Assembly (NCBI GenBank): GCA_045540355.1 | Contig: JAZQHB010000047.1 | Span: 1-8,925, forward strand | Source: RGIG2945 sp045540355 | Lineage (GTDB): Bacteria; Bacillota; Clostridia; Oscillospirales; Acutalibacteraceae | Length of the DNA: 8,925 nt | Direction of reading: 5' to 3' | Shown here: one piece after another, positions 1-6,601 of the stretch | Numbering within the stretch: the first letter of the stretch is position 1 | How the letters are laid out: each line of letters opens with the position of its first letter | Position numbers and translations under genes: made by a program | The notes under the pieces: model-generated | Told to the model about the DNA's origin: nothing | Seen by the model: only the letters and a program-made list of their open reading frames with translations | Database searches by the model: none

Positions 1-184
1 CATCCTGTTTTGCTTTGTTGTAGCTCATGTACTCTGCAAGACTCTCGGCACTTCTTGCAGGTGTTTTCAGTTTTTCCCACAAAGCCGATACAAGCATCGT
101 CTGCGAATTCCACTGTGTCGCACGACGGCTTGCACCAACAGAAAAGGAAATTTTTCTATCGTTTTTCATTTGGTGCCCACTCAT
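1..184 (-). CDS. Start of a probable virulence-associated-E (VapE)-like phage primase/helicase, cut by the left edge
   Basis: Only the first 61 codons are present; the frame is open to the window edge. The visible protein begins MSGHQMKNDRKISFSVGASR and continues with an aromatic and basic stretch (TQWNSQTMLVSALWEKLKTP) ending near KAKQD. From memory, the arrangement 'DRKI-S-VG-SR ... W ... L..KL.TP.R..E....Y' is how the N-terminus of phage VapE/D5-like primase-helicase proteins begins, ahead of the AEP-type primase core. That core, and the P-loop helicase that would follow, lie outside the window, so the assignment rests on N-terminal resemblance and context. The ATG at 182-184 overlaps the TGA of the upstream gene (ATGA) and has no Shine-Dalgarno, suggesting translational coupling. 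An in-frame ATG at 167-169 is an alternative start and would place DRKI nearer the terminus. A primase/helicase would fit well beside the polymerase and ssDNA-binding genes. Confidence 0.6.
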   Translation of the reverse strand, partial: MSGHQMKNDRKISFSVGASRRATQWNSQTMLVSALWEKLKTPARSAESLAEYMSYNKAKQD

Positions 185-360
185 TTAATATTTTTCTTTA
201 AACATTCCGTACAAGTAATATTCTTGTTTTTACCGTTTGAAGAAGGACACGAAAATTCGTTTTTACCGAGAACACATCTTCCATCCGGTGTTAACCCGCT
301 GCTCAATAAGCAGCTAACTACCCTTGTAAACTGTGCTTTTGAACATTTTATTTCAATCAC
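181..360 (-). CDS. Small Cys-rich phage protein, GTG start, probable zinc binder
   Basis: This 59-residue protein has no recognised function. The start is GTG at 358-360, chosen because GGAGG lies at 368-372 with a 7-base spacer and one base (361) separates it from the TAA of the DUF4406 gene. The frame is open far upstream, but that part lies inside DUF4406 coding sequence and is not credible. The protein carries six cysteines (C6, C17, C29, C38, C50, C53). The last four read as C-x8-C-x11-C-x2-C, in a context (VLGKNEF-S-C ... ITCTEC) that suggests a metal-bound knuckle. The C-terminus is basic (CLKKNIK). No signal peptide or membrane segment is seen. The stop overlaps the start of the downstream VapE-like gene by four bases. 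It could be a small DNA- or protein-binding accessory factor; that is inference only. Confidence 0.75.
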   Translation of the reverse strand: MIEIKCSKAQFTRVVSCLLSSGLTPDGRCVLGKNEFSCPSSNGKNKNITCTECLKKNIK

Positions 361-361
361 G

Positions 362-856
362 TTATGCCCTCCAGATTCCCTGCATCGGTAAGCCGCAGTG
401 CGGACAAAAACGAGAGCCTGCAAAGAAGTATGGATTAGTATCTCCGTCTGAACTGAGGTTTTTGTTTTTTGACCCACAATTACTACACTGCCACGCACCA
501 CTGTTCCAGTCAGTTCCATCGGGGTTACATACCCATTCCGCAGTCTTGGTGCTTACAGCAGAAACAGCGGGCGACTCAAAATACACTATGTCCTTTTTTA
601 TGTACAAACAGTATGCGTGTTCGATACTTGCCCCGTCGCTACTTCCATAATCTGGAAGAAAAGCAACCTCATCTGCTGCATCAATCATCGCAAAACAGAG
701 CCGCATATAATCTGCGGAGCTCATTCCCTCAGGCAATTCTGCGGGCGATAAAACTATGTATCCTTTAGCTTCAATGGTTTTTTTTACGATATCAAATTTA
801 GATTTATAGTTGTTATCGCCTGTGATTTTTCCTGCAATATACACTTTACGTTTCAT
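362..856 (-). CDS. DUF4406 (nucleoside deoxyribosyltransferase-like) protein fused to a C4 zinc ribbon
   Basis: This 164-residue protein has two parts. Residues 1-95 match DUF4406: MKRKVYIAGKITGD at the start of a Rossmann-like fold, then YIVLSPAELPEG (33-44), YMRLCFAMIDAAD (50-62), and GSSDGASIEHAY (71-82) with the conserved Glu at 79. DUF4406 is related to nucleoside 2-deoxyribosyltransferases, so binding or turnover of a nucleoside or nucleotide is plausible, but no substrate is established. Residues about 107-158 form a separate zinc ribbon: C124-x2-C127 and C151-x2-C154, with DW-x3-AW before the first knuckle and NPYFFAGSRF before the second. I recall this ribbon as a separate small phage protein as well, so a domain fusion is likely. 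Start ATG 856 overlaps the previous gene by 11 bases; GGAGG at 869-873 is rather far, with a 12-base spacer. Confidence 0.85.
   Translation of the reverse strand: MKRKVYIAGKITGDNNYKSKFDIVKKTIEAKGYIVLSPAELPEGMSSADYMRLCFAMIDAADEVAFLPDYGSSDGASIEHAYCLYIKKDIVYFESPAVSAVSTKTAEWVCNPDGTDWNSGAWQCSNCGSKNKNLSSDGDTNPYFFAGSRFCPHCGLPMQGIWRA
368..372 (-). promoter_or_regulatory. Shine-Dalgarno GGAGG deciding the GTG start at 360
   Basis: GGAGG lies 7 bases upstream of GTG 358-360, within the last codons of the DUF4406 gene. It sets the start of the 59-residue protein, which otherwise has no ATG near the beginning of its plausible coding region. Confidence 0.75.
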
Positions 857-1226
857 TTTTTATCTTAGCCTCCGCTTCTTCCTCCGTAAGAAATACTGTT
901 TCACCAAGTATATCTTCAGTTGTAGTGATTATACGCCAGCTTCCTTTGCCGAAATAATTGACAACATACACCATGTTACACACCGTCCGCGGCAATATAC
1001 GTTTCTTTTTGCTTCTACTCGCAACACGGTATACAGTGTCACCGATATTGCACGGAGGAATAATGGATTTTTCCAGCACTCTTGCAGCATTGTCTACTGT
1101 TTTTGCTATACCGAGCATCTCTTCTATATCGCAGGTGTTCAGCGGAATTGAGGGTGTATCAGCTCTGTTTCTTAAATATAAATCTGCACCATCAAGCTCG
1201 TGTATTAGGTCATTTATGTGTTTCAT
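846..1226 (-). CDS. Phage accessory protein with IGDTVY ... GETVFLTEEEAEA C-terminal domain
   Basis: This 126-residue protein is of unknown function. The N-terminal half (MKHINDLIHELDGADLYLRN and following) is mostly helical. The C-terminal half has a small beta domain: CNIGDTVYRV (59-68), a basic loop RSKKKR (71-76), a central strand NMVYVVNYF, then LGETVFLTEEEAEAKI (107-122). The 'GDTVY ... GxTVFLTxEEAEA' pairing is a common ending of small early phage proteins in Firmicutes, from memory; I know of no demonstrated role. The start is ATG 1224-1226 because GGAGG at 1235-1239 lies 8 bases upstream. The upstream in-frame ATG at 1239-1241 overlaps that ribosome binding site, and the further upstream extension would encode a hydrophobic stretch inside the preceding gene. 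It overlaps the previous gene by 17 bases and the next gene by 11. Confidence 0.8.
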   Translation of the reverse strand: MKHINDLIHELDGADLYLRNRADTPSIPLNTCDIEEMLGIAKTVDNAARVLEKSIIPPCNIGDTVYRVASRSKKKRILPRTVCNMVYVVNYFGKGSWRIITTTEDILGETVFLTEEEAEAKIKNET

Positions 1227-1473
1227 CCTTAGGTCCTCCATCCACAAGCATTGACTTAGTATCAAGAAACAAAGGCGGGACTGAATTACCAAGCATATAC
1301 AGAAATAGATGCCCGTCATTCACGACAATCTGTGCCATCTCATCATCGGATAGTTTGAAGCACACCTCTATGCACGGAGTTCCGTCATCAAATTTGAATC
1401 GTGTTCCCGGCAAATCGTGACAGTCTGGTGCGACAAATACTGTGTTTGTAGTTTTAGTTTCTATTGCTTCCAT
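1210..1473 (-). CDS. Small conserved phage protein (TNTVFVA ... DLPGT ... SVPPLFL type), function unknown
   Basis: This 87-residue protein has no known function. It starts ETKTTNTVFVAPDCHDLPGT, followed by an acidic stretch with two cysteines (CIEVCFKLSDDEMAQI, 34-49), then a C-terminal hydrophobic beta stretch (HLFLYMLGNSVPPLFLDT, 55-72). The pattern of TNTVFVA near the N-terminus, DLPGT, E-x-C-x-x-L-(S/T)-D-(D/E)-E and a late PPL-(Y/F)-(L/I) is one I associate with small early proteins of Firmicutes prophages; none has a demonstrated role to my knowledge. The ATG at 1471-1473 shares one base with the TGA of the methyltransferase gene (TGATG), with GGAGG at 1481-1485 and a 7-base spacer, so translation is likely coupled to the methyltransferase. 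No membrane segment or signal peptide is convincing. Confidence 0.8.
   Translation of the reverse strand: MEAIETKTTNTVFVAPDCHDLPGTRFKFDDGTPCIEVCFKLSDDEMAQIVVNDGHLFLYMLGNSVPPLFLDTKSMLVDGGPKDETHK
1235..1239 (-). promoter_or_regulatory. Shine-Dalgarno GGAGG deciding the start at 1226
   Basis: GGAGG lies 8 bases before ATG 1224-1226 and inside the 3' end of the preceding gene. It rules out the longer in-frame reading that begins with a hydrophobic segment. Confidence 0.75.
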
Positions 1474-2534
1474 CAGTGTTCCTCCGATTTTTTATTCGCA
1501 CTTAACCAACCACAGCAGATGTTACAATCATCAGCAGTAGGACATACCGCACAGCATTTTATCCCGTCTGTATGACAGCACGAACACAACCCGTATGGGT
1601 TTTTACCTGTAATACATTTGGGTGTCTCAGAGTGATTTATGTCGGCACTGCTAATTATTTCGGATTCAGCGGTCTCACAATTTGCAACTGCTTGCTGATA
1701 GTAACTGTTTTTCAGCTCTATTCCTATGTGCCGCCTACCCATTTTAATAGCTTGATAGCCTGTTGAGCCGATGCCATCGAACGGGTCAAGAACAACATCT
1801 CCGGGATTAGTCCACAACTCAATGCACCTTTCAATTACAGGAAGCTGTAAAGGACATATATGCTTCTCGTCCTTTTCTGTTCTTGCAGAATTTCTTTGGA
1901 GAGTAGCACTTTGGTTGATATCCCACCATACGGGGGCAGGAAACTCTTCCCACACAGGGGATGCGACCTGCTGCCAATGGTCAACCGGATATGATTCATT
2001 CGTATGCTCTGTCGGCTCAGGATTTTCACCTGGCTTTCGGAAAGTCACTATGTAATCCGGAATACCCATACGGCTCATACATGAGTTTTTCTTTATCTGC
2101 TTATGCAAGAGCCCCAGAGCTTTAGTACGTTGCATCTCAACAACGGGATTCTTCCATATACAAACTTCAGAATGGAATATAAATCCCGATTTTTGCATCC
2201 AACGAATTATGTCGCCTCGGAAATCTTTTACTCCGATGAATCCGTCTCGCTCTTTCATTGCAGGTAAATTCATACAATGGATGGATACAAGCCTTCCGGG
2301 CATTGTGATTCTATACCACTCTCTCCCGAGAAACTCATACTGCTTGGCGAATTCATCATAACTGCGACTGTTACCAAAGTCTCTATCACTGTTTGAATAT
2401 GTATATAAACTTGCAAATGGAATTGATGTTATAGAATAATGTATGCTATCAGTAGGTATGCCCTTTAATATCTCACAACTGTCGCCATTATATATCGCAA
2501 ATTTTTCTCCGACAGCCTGATTAAGTACATTCAT
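1473..2534 (-). CDS. Beta-class site-specific DNA methyltransferase (N4-cytosine/N6-adenine) with Cys-rich tail
   Basis: This 353-residue protein probably transfers a methyl group from S-adenosylmethionine to an exocyclic amino group in a short DNA site. The catalytic motif comes first (SIPF, 37-40, followed by ASLYTYSNSDRDFGNSRS) and the SAM-binding motif last (VVLDPFDGIGSTG, 247-259, then GRRHIGIELKNSYY). This order defines the beta class. The usual catalytic motif is (D/S)PP(Y/F/W); here the first Pro is Ile. The specificity region would lie between, about 100-215. A tail (307-341) holds ten cysteines, including CSCC, CCAVC and CNICCGW, likely zinc sites. The start is ATG 2532-2534, with GGAGG at 2544-2548 and a 9-base spacer; it overlaps the helicase stop (ATGA). 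No restriction endonuclease gene is nearby, so this is probably an orphan methylase protecting phage DNA. Target sequence and base are not predictable from sequence alone. Confidence 0.9.
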   Translation of the reverse strand: MNVLNQAVGEKFAIYNGDSCEILKGIPTDSIHYSITSIPFASLYTYSNSDRDFGNSRSYDEFAKQYEFLGREWYRITMPGRLVSIHCMNLPAMKERDGFIGVKDFRGDIIRWMQKSGFIFHSEVCIWKNPVVEMQRTKALGLLHKQIKKNSCMSRMGIPDYIVTFRKPGENPEPTEHTNESYPVDHWQQVASPVWEEFPAPVWWDINQSATLQRNSARTEKDEKHICPLQLPVIERCIELWTNPGDVVLDPFDGIGSTGYQAIKMGRRHIGIELKNSYYQQAVANCETAESEIISSADINHSETPKCITGKNPYGLCSCCHTDGIKCCAVCPTADDCNICCGWLSANKKSEEH

Positions 2535-3904
2535 GCTGTTATTCCTCCCGTCATAAGCCATTCAGGCACGAACATAGGTATGCTCGGCAAGTATGTCTCT
2601 GTCATTCGTATTGTGGATTTAATCTCCCCTGAGAGAATATCTTTTGTTCTTGATACCATTTCGTGTATCATTCTTTCGCATTGCCTCTCCTTACGTTGGA
2701 TGTTGTCCTTAACATTCCCTTCGGCCTCAGAGATAACAACATATACGTTTACAGGCTGAGTCTGTCCGAACCGGTAACAGCGGCGTATAGCCTGGTACAT
2801 CATTTCATAGCTGTCAGAAAGACCAACAAAAATCATATTGTGGCAGTTTTGCCAGTTAAGACCAAAACCAGCAATACTCGGCTTGGTAATAAGGCGGCGA
2901 ACAAAACCTATAGAAAAACCTGTCAAAAAGCTCTCCTTTTTATCTGAGCGGTCAGAACCTCTTACCTCTCTTGCTGTTTCGAGGATTCTTGTCAGCTCAT
3001 CCGCTTCGTCGTTGAGGTCACACCATAAAAGCCACTGTGAGCTCGGCTCTTTTGATACAATCTCTGCTGCCGCTTTACATCTGTCGGATAGGCTATTACG
3101 TCTTGCCGTTCTTCTTTCGCTAAGTGTATTTGCCACAGGCTCCGCTGAAGGAATGGTAATGTATTCAATGTTAAGTGGCGGCAACTCATACCCGTCGGCA
3201 GAATATCCCAAGTCCGCAGGAGTAGTAAGTACAACAGCCCAACTTGCAAGCCACTCCCAAAAATCATCCTCTGCGTGGCCTTTGAGTCTCCATTTACTTG
3301 TTTCCCCTCCGTCATGCACAAAGAATGTAGCAAGCATCTCTCCTCTTGTCATAACGCCGAGAAACTCAGATTGATTTCCAAGCTCCATAAAATCGTTTGG
3401 TGCAGGTGTAGCAGTACAACTCAACTTGTACGGAACAGAATCGCAGGCATCTATAATCTGTGTGCGAGTTTTACTGCTGTAATGTTTAAGAATAGAGGAT
3501 TCATCAAGAGCAATACCACCAAAAGCGGTCAAGTCAAAATGCTCAAGCATCTCATAGTTTGTAATGTTGATACCATTTATCACGTCTGCCTGTGTGCGAC
3601 AAATGTTAACAGCATATCCAAACTTCTCCCCCTCTTTCTTTGTCTGTCTTGAAACGGCAAGAGGTGCAAGAATAAGAGTCGGTTTATCAAGATGCGTATT
3701 TATTATCCTGCACCATTCAAGCTGTTGTATTGTTTTTCCGAGACCACAGTCCTCGAAAAACGCAGCCTTGCCTTTTTTCAAAGCCCAGCACACGATATCC
3801 TTTTGCCACTCAAACATCAACGGGTTCATTGTTGCTTTGTCAACAGTAAAGCCACTACAAGGAACAGAGTGAGCTTTGGATTCTAAAAATTCTTCGTATG
3901 TCAT
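2531..3904 (-). CDS. SNF2-family (superfamily 2) DNA helicase/translocase
   Basis: This 457-residue ATPase probably unwinds or translocates on DNA during phage replication. Motifs are in order: Q-motif-like F31-x2-Q34; Walker A GLGKT (54-58); Walker B DESS (134-137), the variant used by many phage SNF2 proteins instead of DEAH; motif III TATP (164-167), followed by PNDFMELGNQSEFLG; and motif VI QAIRRCYRFGQ (371-381) with the arginine fingers. The second RecA-like lobe includes WLLWCDLNDEAD (291-302) and NWQNCHNMIFVGLSDSYE (350-367). Length is normal for the compact phage form with no added DNA-binding domains. Start ATG 3902-3904 lies 5 bases after the polymerase stop; AAGGA (3914-3918) sits 9 bases upstream, inside the last polymerase codons. 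Its stop overlaps the methyltransferase start. Its position between polymerase and methylase supports a replication role. Confidence 0.93.
   Translation of the reverse strand: MTYEEFLESKAHSVPCSGFTVDKATMNPLMFEWQKDIVCWALKKGKAAFFEDCGLGKTIQQLEWCRIINTHLDKPTLILAPLAVSRQTKKEGEKFGYAVNICRTQADVINGINITNYEMLEHFDLTAFGGIALDESSILKHYSSKTRTQIIDACDSVPYKLSCTATPAPNDFMELGNQSEFLGVMTRGEMLATFFVHDGGETSKWRLKGHAEDDFWEWLASWAVVLTTPADLGYSADGYELPPLNIEYITIPSAEPVANTLSERRTARRNSLSDRCKAAAEIVSKEPSSQWLLWCDLNDEADELTRILETAREVRGSDRSDKKESFLTGFSIGFVRRLITKPSIAGFGLNWQNCHNMIFVGLSDSYEMMYQAIRRCYRFGQTQPVNVYVVISEAEGNVKDNIQRKERQCERMIHEMVSRTKDILSGEIKSTIRMTETYLPSIPMFVPEWLMTGGITA
2544..2548 (-). promoter_or_regulatory. Shine-Dalgarno GGAGG deciding the methyltransferase start at 2534
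   Basis: GGAGG lies 9 bases upstream of ATG 2532-2534, within the last codons of the helicase gene. It favours this ATG over an in-frame ATG at 2559-2561, which lies upstream of the site. Confidence 0.75.
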
Positions 3905-3909
3905 TTTCT

Positions 3910-5892
3910 TTAGTCCTTCTTAAAGAATTTACCTACCCATCCATCTGCCCCGAGAGGTAAGTCACTCGCCCAGGGAATTGGTGTAGATATGATGTCAACA
4001 ACGTCATCGAGCGAAGCAGCATCCAGGTCGCAATCGATTACTACCTCATCATGGATGTGAAAAACGACCGGGAGGCCGGCGTTCTCAAGATTTTGAACTG
4101 CATATGCAAGACAGTCTCGTGCAATCGCTTGTACACAGTTTTCCACGAGTTTACCGCCGTATGTTTCGATTCGTTTCCACTTTTTAGATGTCTGGTCCAT
4201 TCCCATATATGATATAGAGGGGCTTCCCCACTGATTGACACCTATTTCCGGTGATACATAGAAAAGTTTACGACCGGAAGGCAGGGTTATTGTAAGGCAT
4301 TCGGTGCCGAGTTTGTAATAATACTCTTTTGATACGATAACCTTATTAACACCAACACAGCCACCCTGCTGAATCACCTGCACCGCTGCGGAATCCATCT
4401 TATACCACAGGTCTCGAATTCGTTTATTTGATTCTCTCCAACGACTTACAATATCAGGGAGGTCGGTTTCTGGTATTCCCATATCAAGAGCCCCCATAGC
4501 TATGAGAGCGTTGGTGCTTCCTTGATAACCGAGTGCGAGTTCAGCAACTTTGCCCTTTTGACGTAGTGCGTATTCGGGATTCCCCTTTTTTATAAGCTCT
4601 ATCGGTACACCAAACATCTGCGATGCTGATGCTTCGTATATTTTTCCGTGCGTACGAAAAACATCAAGCCTCCACGCCTCATCAGCAAGCCAGGATATGA
4701 CTCGTGCTTCTATCGCTGAAAAGTCAGCATCAATCAGTATGTGTCCTTCGGGGGCAATAAAAGCAGTTCGTATAAGCTGACTGAGAGTGTCTGGAATACT
4801 ACCGTATATCAGTTTTACGGAATCGAGTTTTCTATCTTTGACGAGTTCTCTCGCCAGTTCCAACGGTTCTGTATATGTACGGGGTAAGTTTTGAACTTGT
4901 ACCAATCTGCCTGCCCATCTCCCGGTTCTGTTGGCACCGTAGAACTGCAAAAGCCCTCTCACTCTGCCATCAGAGCAGACAGCCTGAGCTATTGCATCAT
5001 ATTTCTTGGTGCTCGTCTTACCGAGTTCCTGTCTTAGTTCAAGCATTCGTTGAACTTTGGGGCTGTTATCATCGGCATCAAGCATTTTAGCAACGGTATC
5101 TTTTCTTAAATCTGAGATTTCATCGCCCGTTTCTTCTTCGAGCCAAGCAACCAACTGTCCTATGCTATTTGGGTTATCAAGTCCCGAAAGTTCTCTTGCC
5201 TCAGCCATAAAACGTCTTTTTACTTCGGCACCGAGTTCAAGAGCTCCGCTTACCATTTCCATATCGACAGCAACACCTCTTGCATTTATGATGAGGTCGG
5301 TTTCCCATTCTCTTTGAACAAAATCGGGAATCGGGATGTCAGATAATATTTTGTCTATCTCCATTTCTGTTTGTACATCCTGTATGTTGTACTTTTTGAA
5401 CAGTTCCCATTTATCGGGGTCGTGGTGTGGATAGTTGCGTAAACGGTTCCCGTTTGTTTTTGTTGGTGAACACGGCACGCAGAAATATCTGATAAGTGCG
5501 TTTCCCGTGTTGAGCTTTCGCTTATCTTCGGGGAGCCCCAGTGCCCTGCCTGTTGCATCAAGACCAGCAGTATATCCAGCGTATAACCCCTTGAGCATCG
5601 TACACCGCCACTGCTCCGGCGGGAGCTGCCTGCCGATGAACTTCGACAGACAGCCCCATTCAAACGAGGCATTATATGCGTGCTTGATAAAGTCGGGGTC
5701 TGAGAGAGCGTTAATCACCCAGTCGGGAATACACTCTCCTTGTGCGAGGTCTATGCAAACTGTGTCACCATAATCCAATGCATACGCAAAGAGTAATATC
5801 TCAAAGTCGGGACTTTGTATGTATTTATACGAACCCGATTTTTTTATATCGACACTTGAAAAAGTTTCAATGTCTATACTCAAGTGATGCAT
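3910..5892 (-). CDS. Family A DNA polymerase with 3'-5' exonuclease (phage replicative polymerase)
   Basis: This 660-residue enzyme is the probable phage replicative polymerase. The proofreading exonuclease is at the N-terminus: Exo I D7-x-E9 (SIDIETFS), Exo II around HAYNASFEW (71-79) and Exo III YNIQDVQTE (168-176). The polymerase domain has TGRWAGRLVQVQNLPR (323-338), motif A DADFSAIEAR (388-397, catalytic Asp390), motif B from R444 and K448 to Y456 (RQKGKVAELALGYQG) and motif C HDE (614-616). There is no 5'-3' exonuclease domain, as is usual in phage forms, and all catalytic acids are present. Start ATG 5890-5892 has AAGGAGG at 5900-5906 with a 7-base spacer. It follows the ssDNA-binding gene by 32 bases, the longest non-coding gap in the window. 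The order ssDNA-binding protein, polymerase, SNF2 helicase is a coherent replication cluster. No sign of frameshift. Confidence 0.96.
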   Translation of the reverse strand: MHHLSIDIETFSSVDIKKSGSYKYIQSPDFEILLFAYALDYGDTVCIDLAQGECIPDWVINALSDPDFIKHAYNASFEWGCLSKFIGRQLPPEQWRCTMLKGLYAGYTAGLDATGRALGLPEDKRKLNTGNALIRYFCVPCSPTKTNGNRLRNYPHHDPDKWELFKKYNIQDVQTEMEIDKILSDIPIPDFVQREWETDLIINARGVAVDMEMVSGALELGAEVKRRFMAEARELSGLDNPNSIGQLVAWLEEETGDEISDLRKDTVAKMLDADDNSPKVQRMLELRQELGKTSTKKYDAIAQAVCSDGRVRGLLQFYGANRTGRWAGRLVQVQNLPRTYTEPLELARELVKDRKLDSVKLIYGSIPDTLSQLIRTAFIAPEGHILIDADFSAIEARVISWLADEAWRLDVFRTHGKIYEASASQMFGVPIELIKKGNPEYALRQKGKVAELALGYQGSTNALIAMGALDMGIPETDLPDIVSRWRESNKRIRDLWYKMDSAAVQVIQQGGCVGVNKVIVSKEYYYKLGTECLTITLPSGRKLFYVSPEIGVNQWGSPSISYMGMDQTSKKWKRIETYGGKLVENCVQAIARDCLAYAVQNLENAGLPVVFHIHDEVVIDCDLDAASLDDVVDIISTPIPWASDLPLGADGWVGKFFKKD

Positions 5893-5924
5893 AGCGTTTC
5901 CTCCTTGTCAAATGTGGGACTCAA

Positions 5925-6581
5925 TTACATAGGCTGTCCTGTTAAAGGGTTGATTCTGGGCACAGCAGCATTGGTCTGTGCACTATATGCAGGCGTTGCC
6001 GGCTGTGCATAATTAGGTGTAGTTCCATTGGACTGAACACCGTTAAAATCTGCAAAGTCACTTGCTGCAGATGCTCCGCCCGCCAAAGGCTCATCGTCTC
6101 TCGTTTTCATAATGTTGCCGAGTCCACAACCTACACCTTTCCTGTTTGCTGTATCAAAGGGGTAAAAGTTAATTGTTACTCTGGCACGCATACCGCTGTA
6201 AATATCCTGGGGTGCAAGCTCACAGTTTATGTTGTCAATGCCTACAACCTGGGGCTTGTTTTTACTTGATGCTGTAATTACCCAGTGTCCCTTACATTCT
6301 TTACCGTAAGGAAGTCCGTCGTTTCTAAGACCGTCACCGTCGTGTAAAAGCGGCTGGGCAACAGGTCTTGCACCGCCCCACTTTTTACTTACACCCTCCT
6401 CGTATGCAGCGTTAAACGACTGCTCGATGTCAATCTTTGTTGCAGTGTCGCTTTTAGGGATAAGAAGCGTTACACTGTATTTGGGTTCGCCGCCGTTCTG
6501 AGAAGGCTTAGGCGTTATGAGGTTTGCGTATGAGAGTCTTACCTCTCCAGTAAGTACTTTTGTTGCAATGTTCTGATACAT
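5925..6581 (-). CDS. Enc34-type ssDNA-binding protein (DUF2815)
   Basis: This 218-residue protein matches the DUF2815/Enc34 ssDNA-binding family, an OB-fold group that coats single-stranded DNA in phage replication. Visible family features are TKVLTGEVRLSYANLITPKP (7-26), YSVTLLIPKSD (35-45), LLHDGDGLRND (78-88), WVITASSKNKPQVV (100-113), DIYSGMRARVTINFYPFD (126-143) and GVGCGLGNIMKTRDDEPL (149-166). The tail from about 167 is Ala/Asn/Pro/Gln-rich and probably disordered, ending RINPLTGQPM; it is not the acidic tip seen in bacterial SSB, so contacts with partners may differ. The start is ATG 6579-6581 because AGGAG (6589-6593) lies 7 bases upstream; two in-frame ATGs at 6600-6605 precede that site and are rejected. 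It sits immediately before the polymerase gene, where it would act. Confidence 0.92.
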   Translation of the reverse strand: MYQNIATKVLTGEVRLSYANLITPKPSQNGGEPKYSVTLLIPKSDTATKIDIEQSFNAAYEEGVSKKWGGARPVAQPLLHDGDGLRNDGLPYGKECKGHWVITASSKNKPQVVGIDNINCELAPQDIYSGMRARVTINFYPFDTANRKGVGCGLGNIMKTRDDEPLAGGASAASDFADFNGVQSNGTTPNYAQPATPAYSAQTNAAVPRINPLTGQPM

Positions 6582-6588
6582 AATTTTT

Positions 6589-6593
6589 CTCCT
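6589..6593 (-). promoter_or_regulatory. Shine-Dalgarno AGGAG deciding the ssDNA-binding protein start at 6581
   Basis: AGGAG (within AAAGGAG, 6589-6595) lies 7 bases upstream of ATG 6579-6581 and downstream of the tandem ATGs at 6600-6605, so those are not used with this site. Confidence 0.75.
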
Positions 6594-6601
6594 TTGTTTC
6601 A

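Noticed and set aside
1227..1319. Longer version of the 126-residue protein with a hydrophobic N-terminus, suggesting a signal peptide
   Set aside because: The extension is coding sequence of the preceding gene read in another frame; GGAGG at 1235-1239 marks ATG 1226 as the start.
1473..2534. Restriction-modification system
   Set aside because: A methyltransferase is present but no neighbour looks like an endonuclease subunit; the small downstream proteins have no nuclease motif.
2838..3374. A 178-codon open frame on the + strand
   Set aside because: It is antisense to the SNF2 helicase catalytic region, Ser/Leu-rich, with no start signal or recognisable motif.
1473..3904. SNF2 helicase plus DNA methyltransferase as a DISARM- or BREX-like defence core
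   Set aside because: Both are compact phage forms inside a replication operon, and no other defence component (phospholipase-D-like, DUF1998, PglZ or BrxC-like genes) is present in the window.
5893..5924. The 32-base gap before the polymerase as a promoter or terminator
   Set aside because: It contains the polymerase ribosome binding site and no hairpin with a T-tract and no paired -35/-10 elements; it is too short to hold more.
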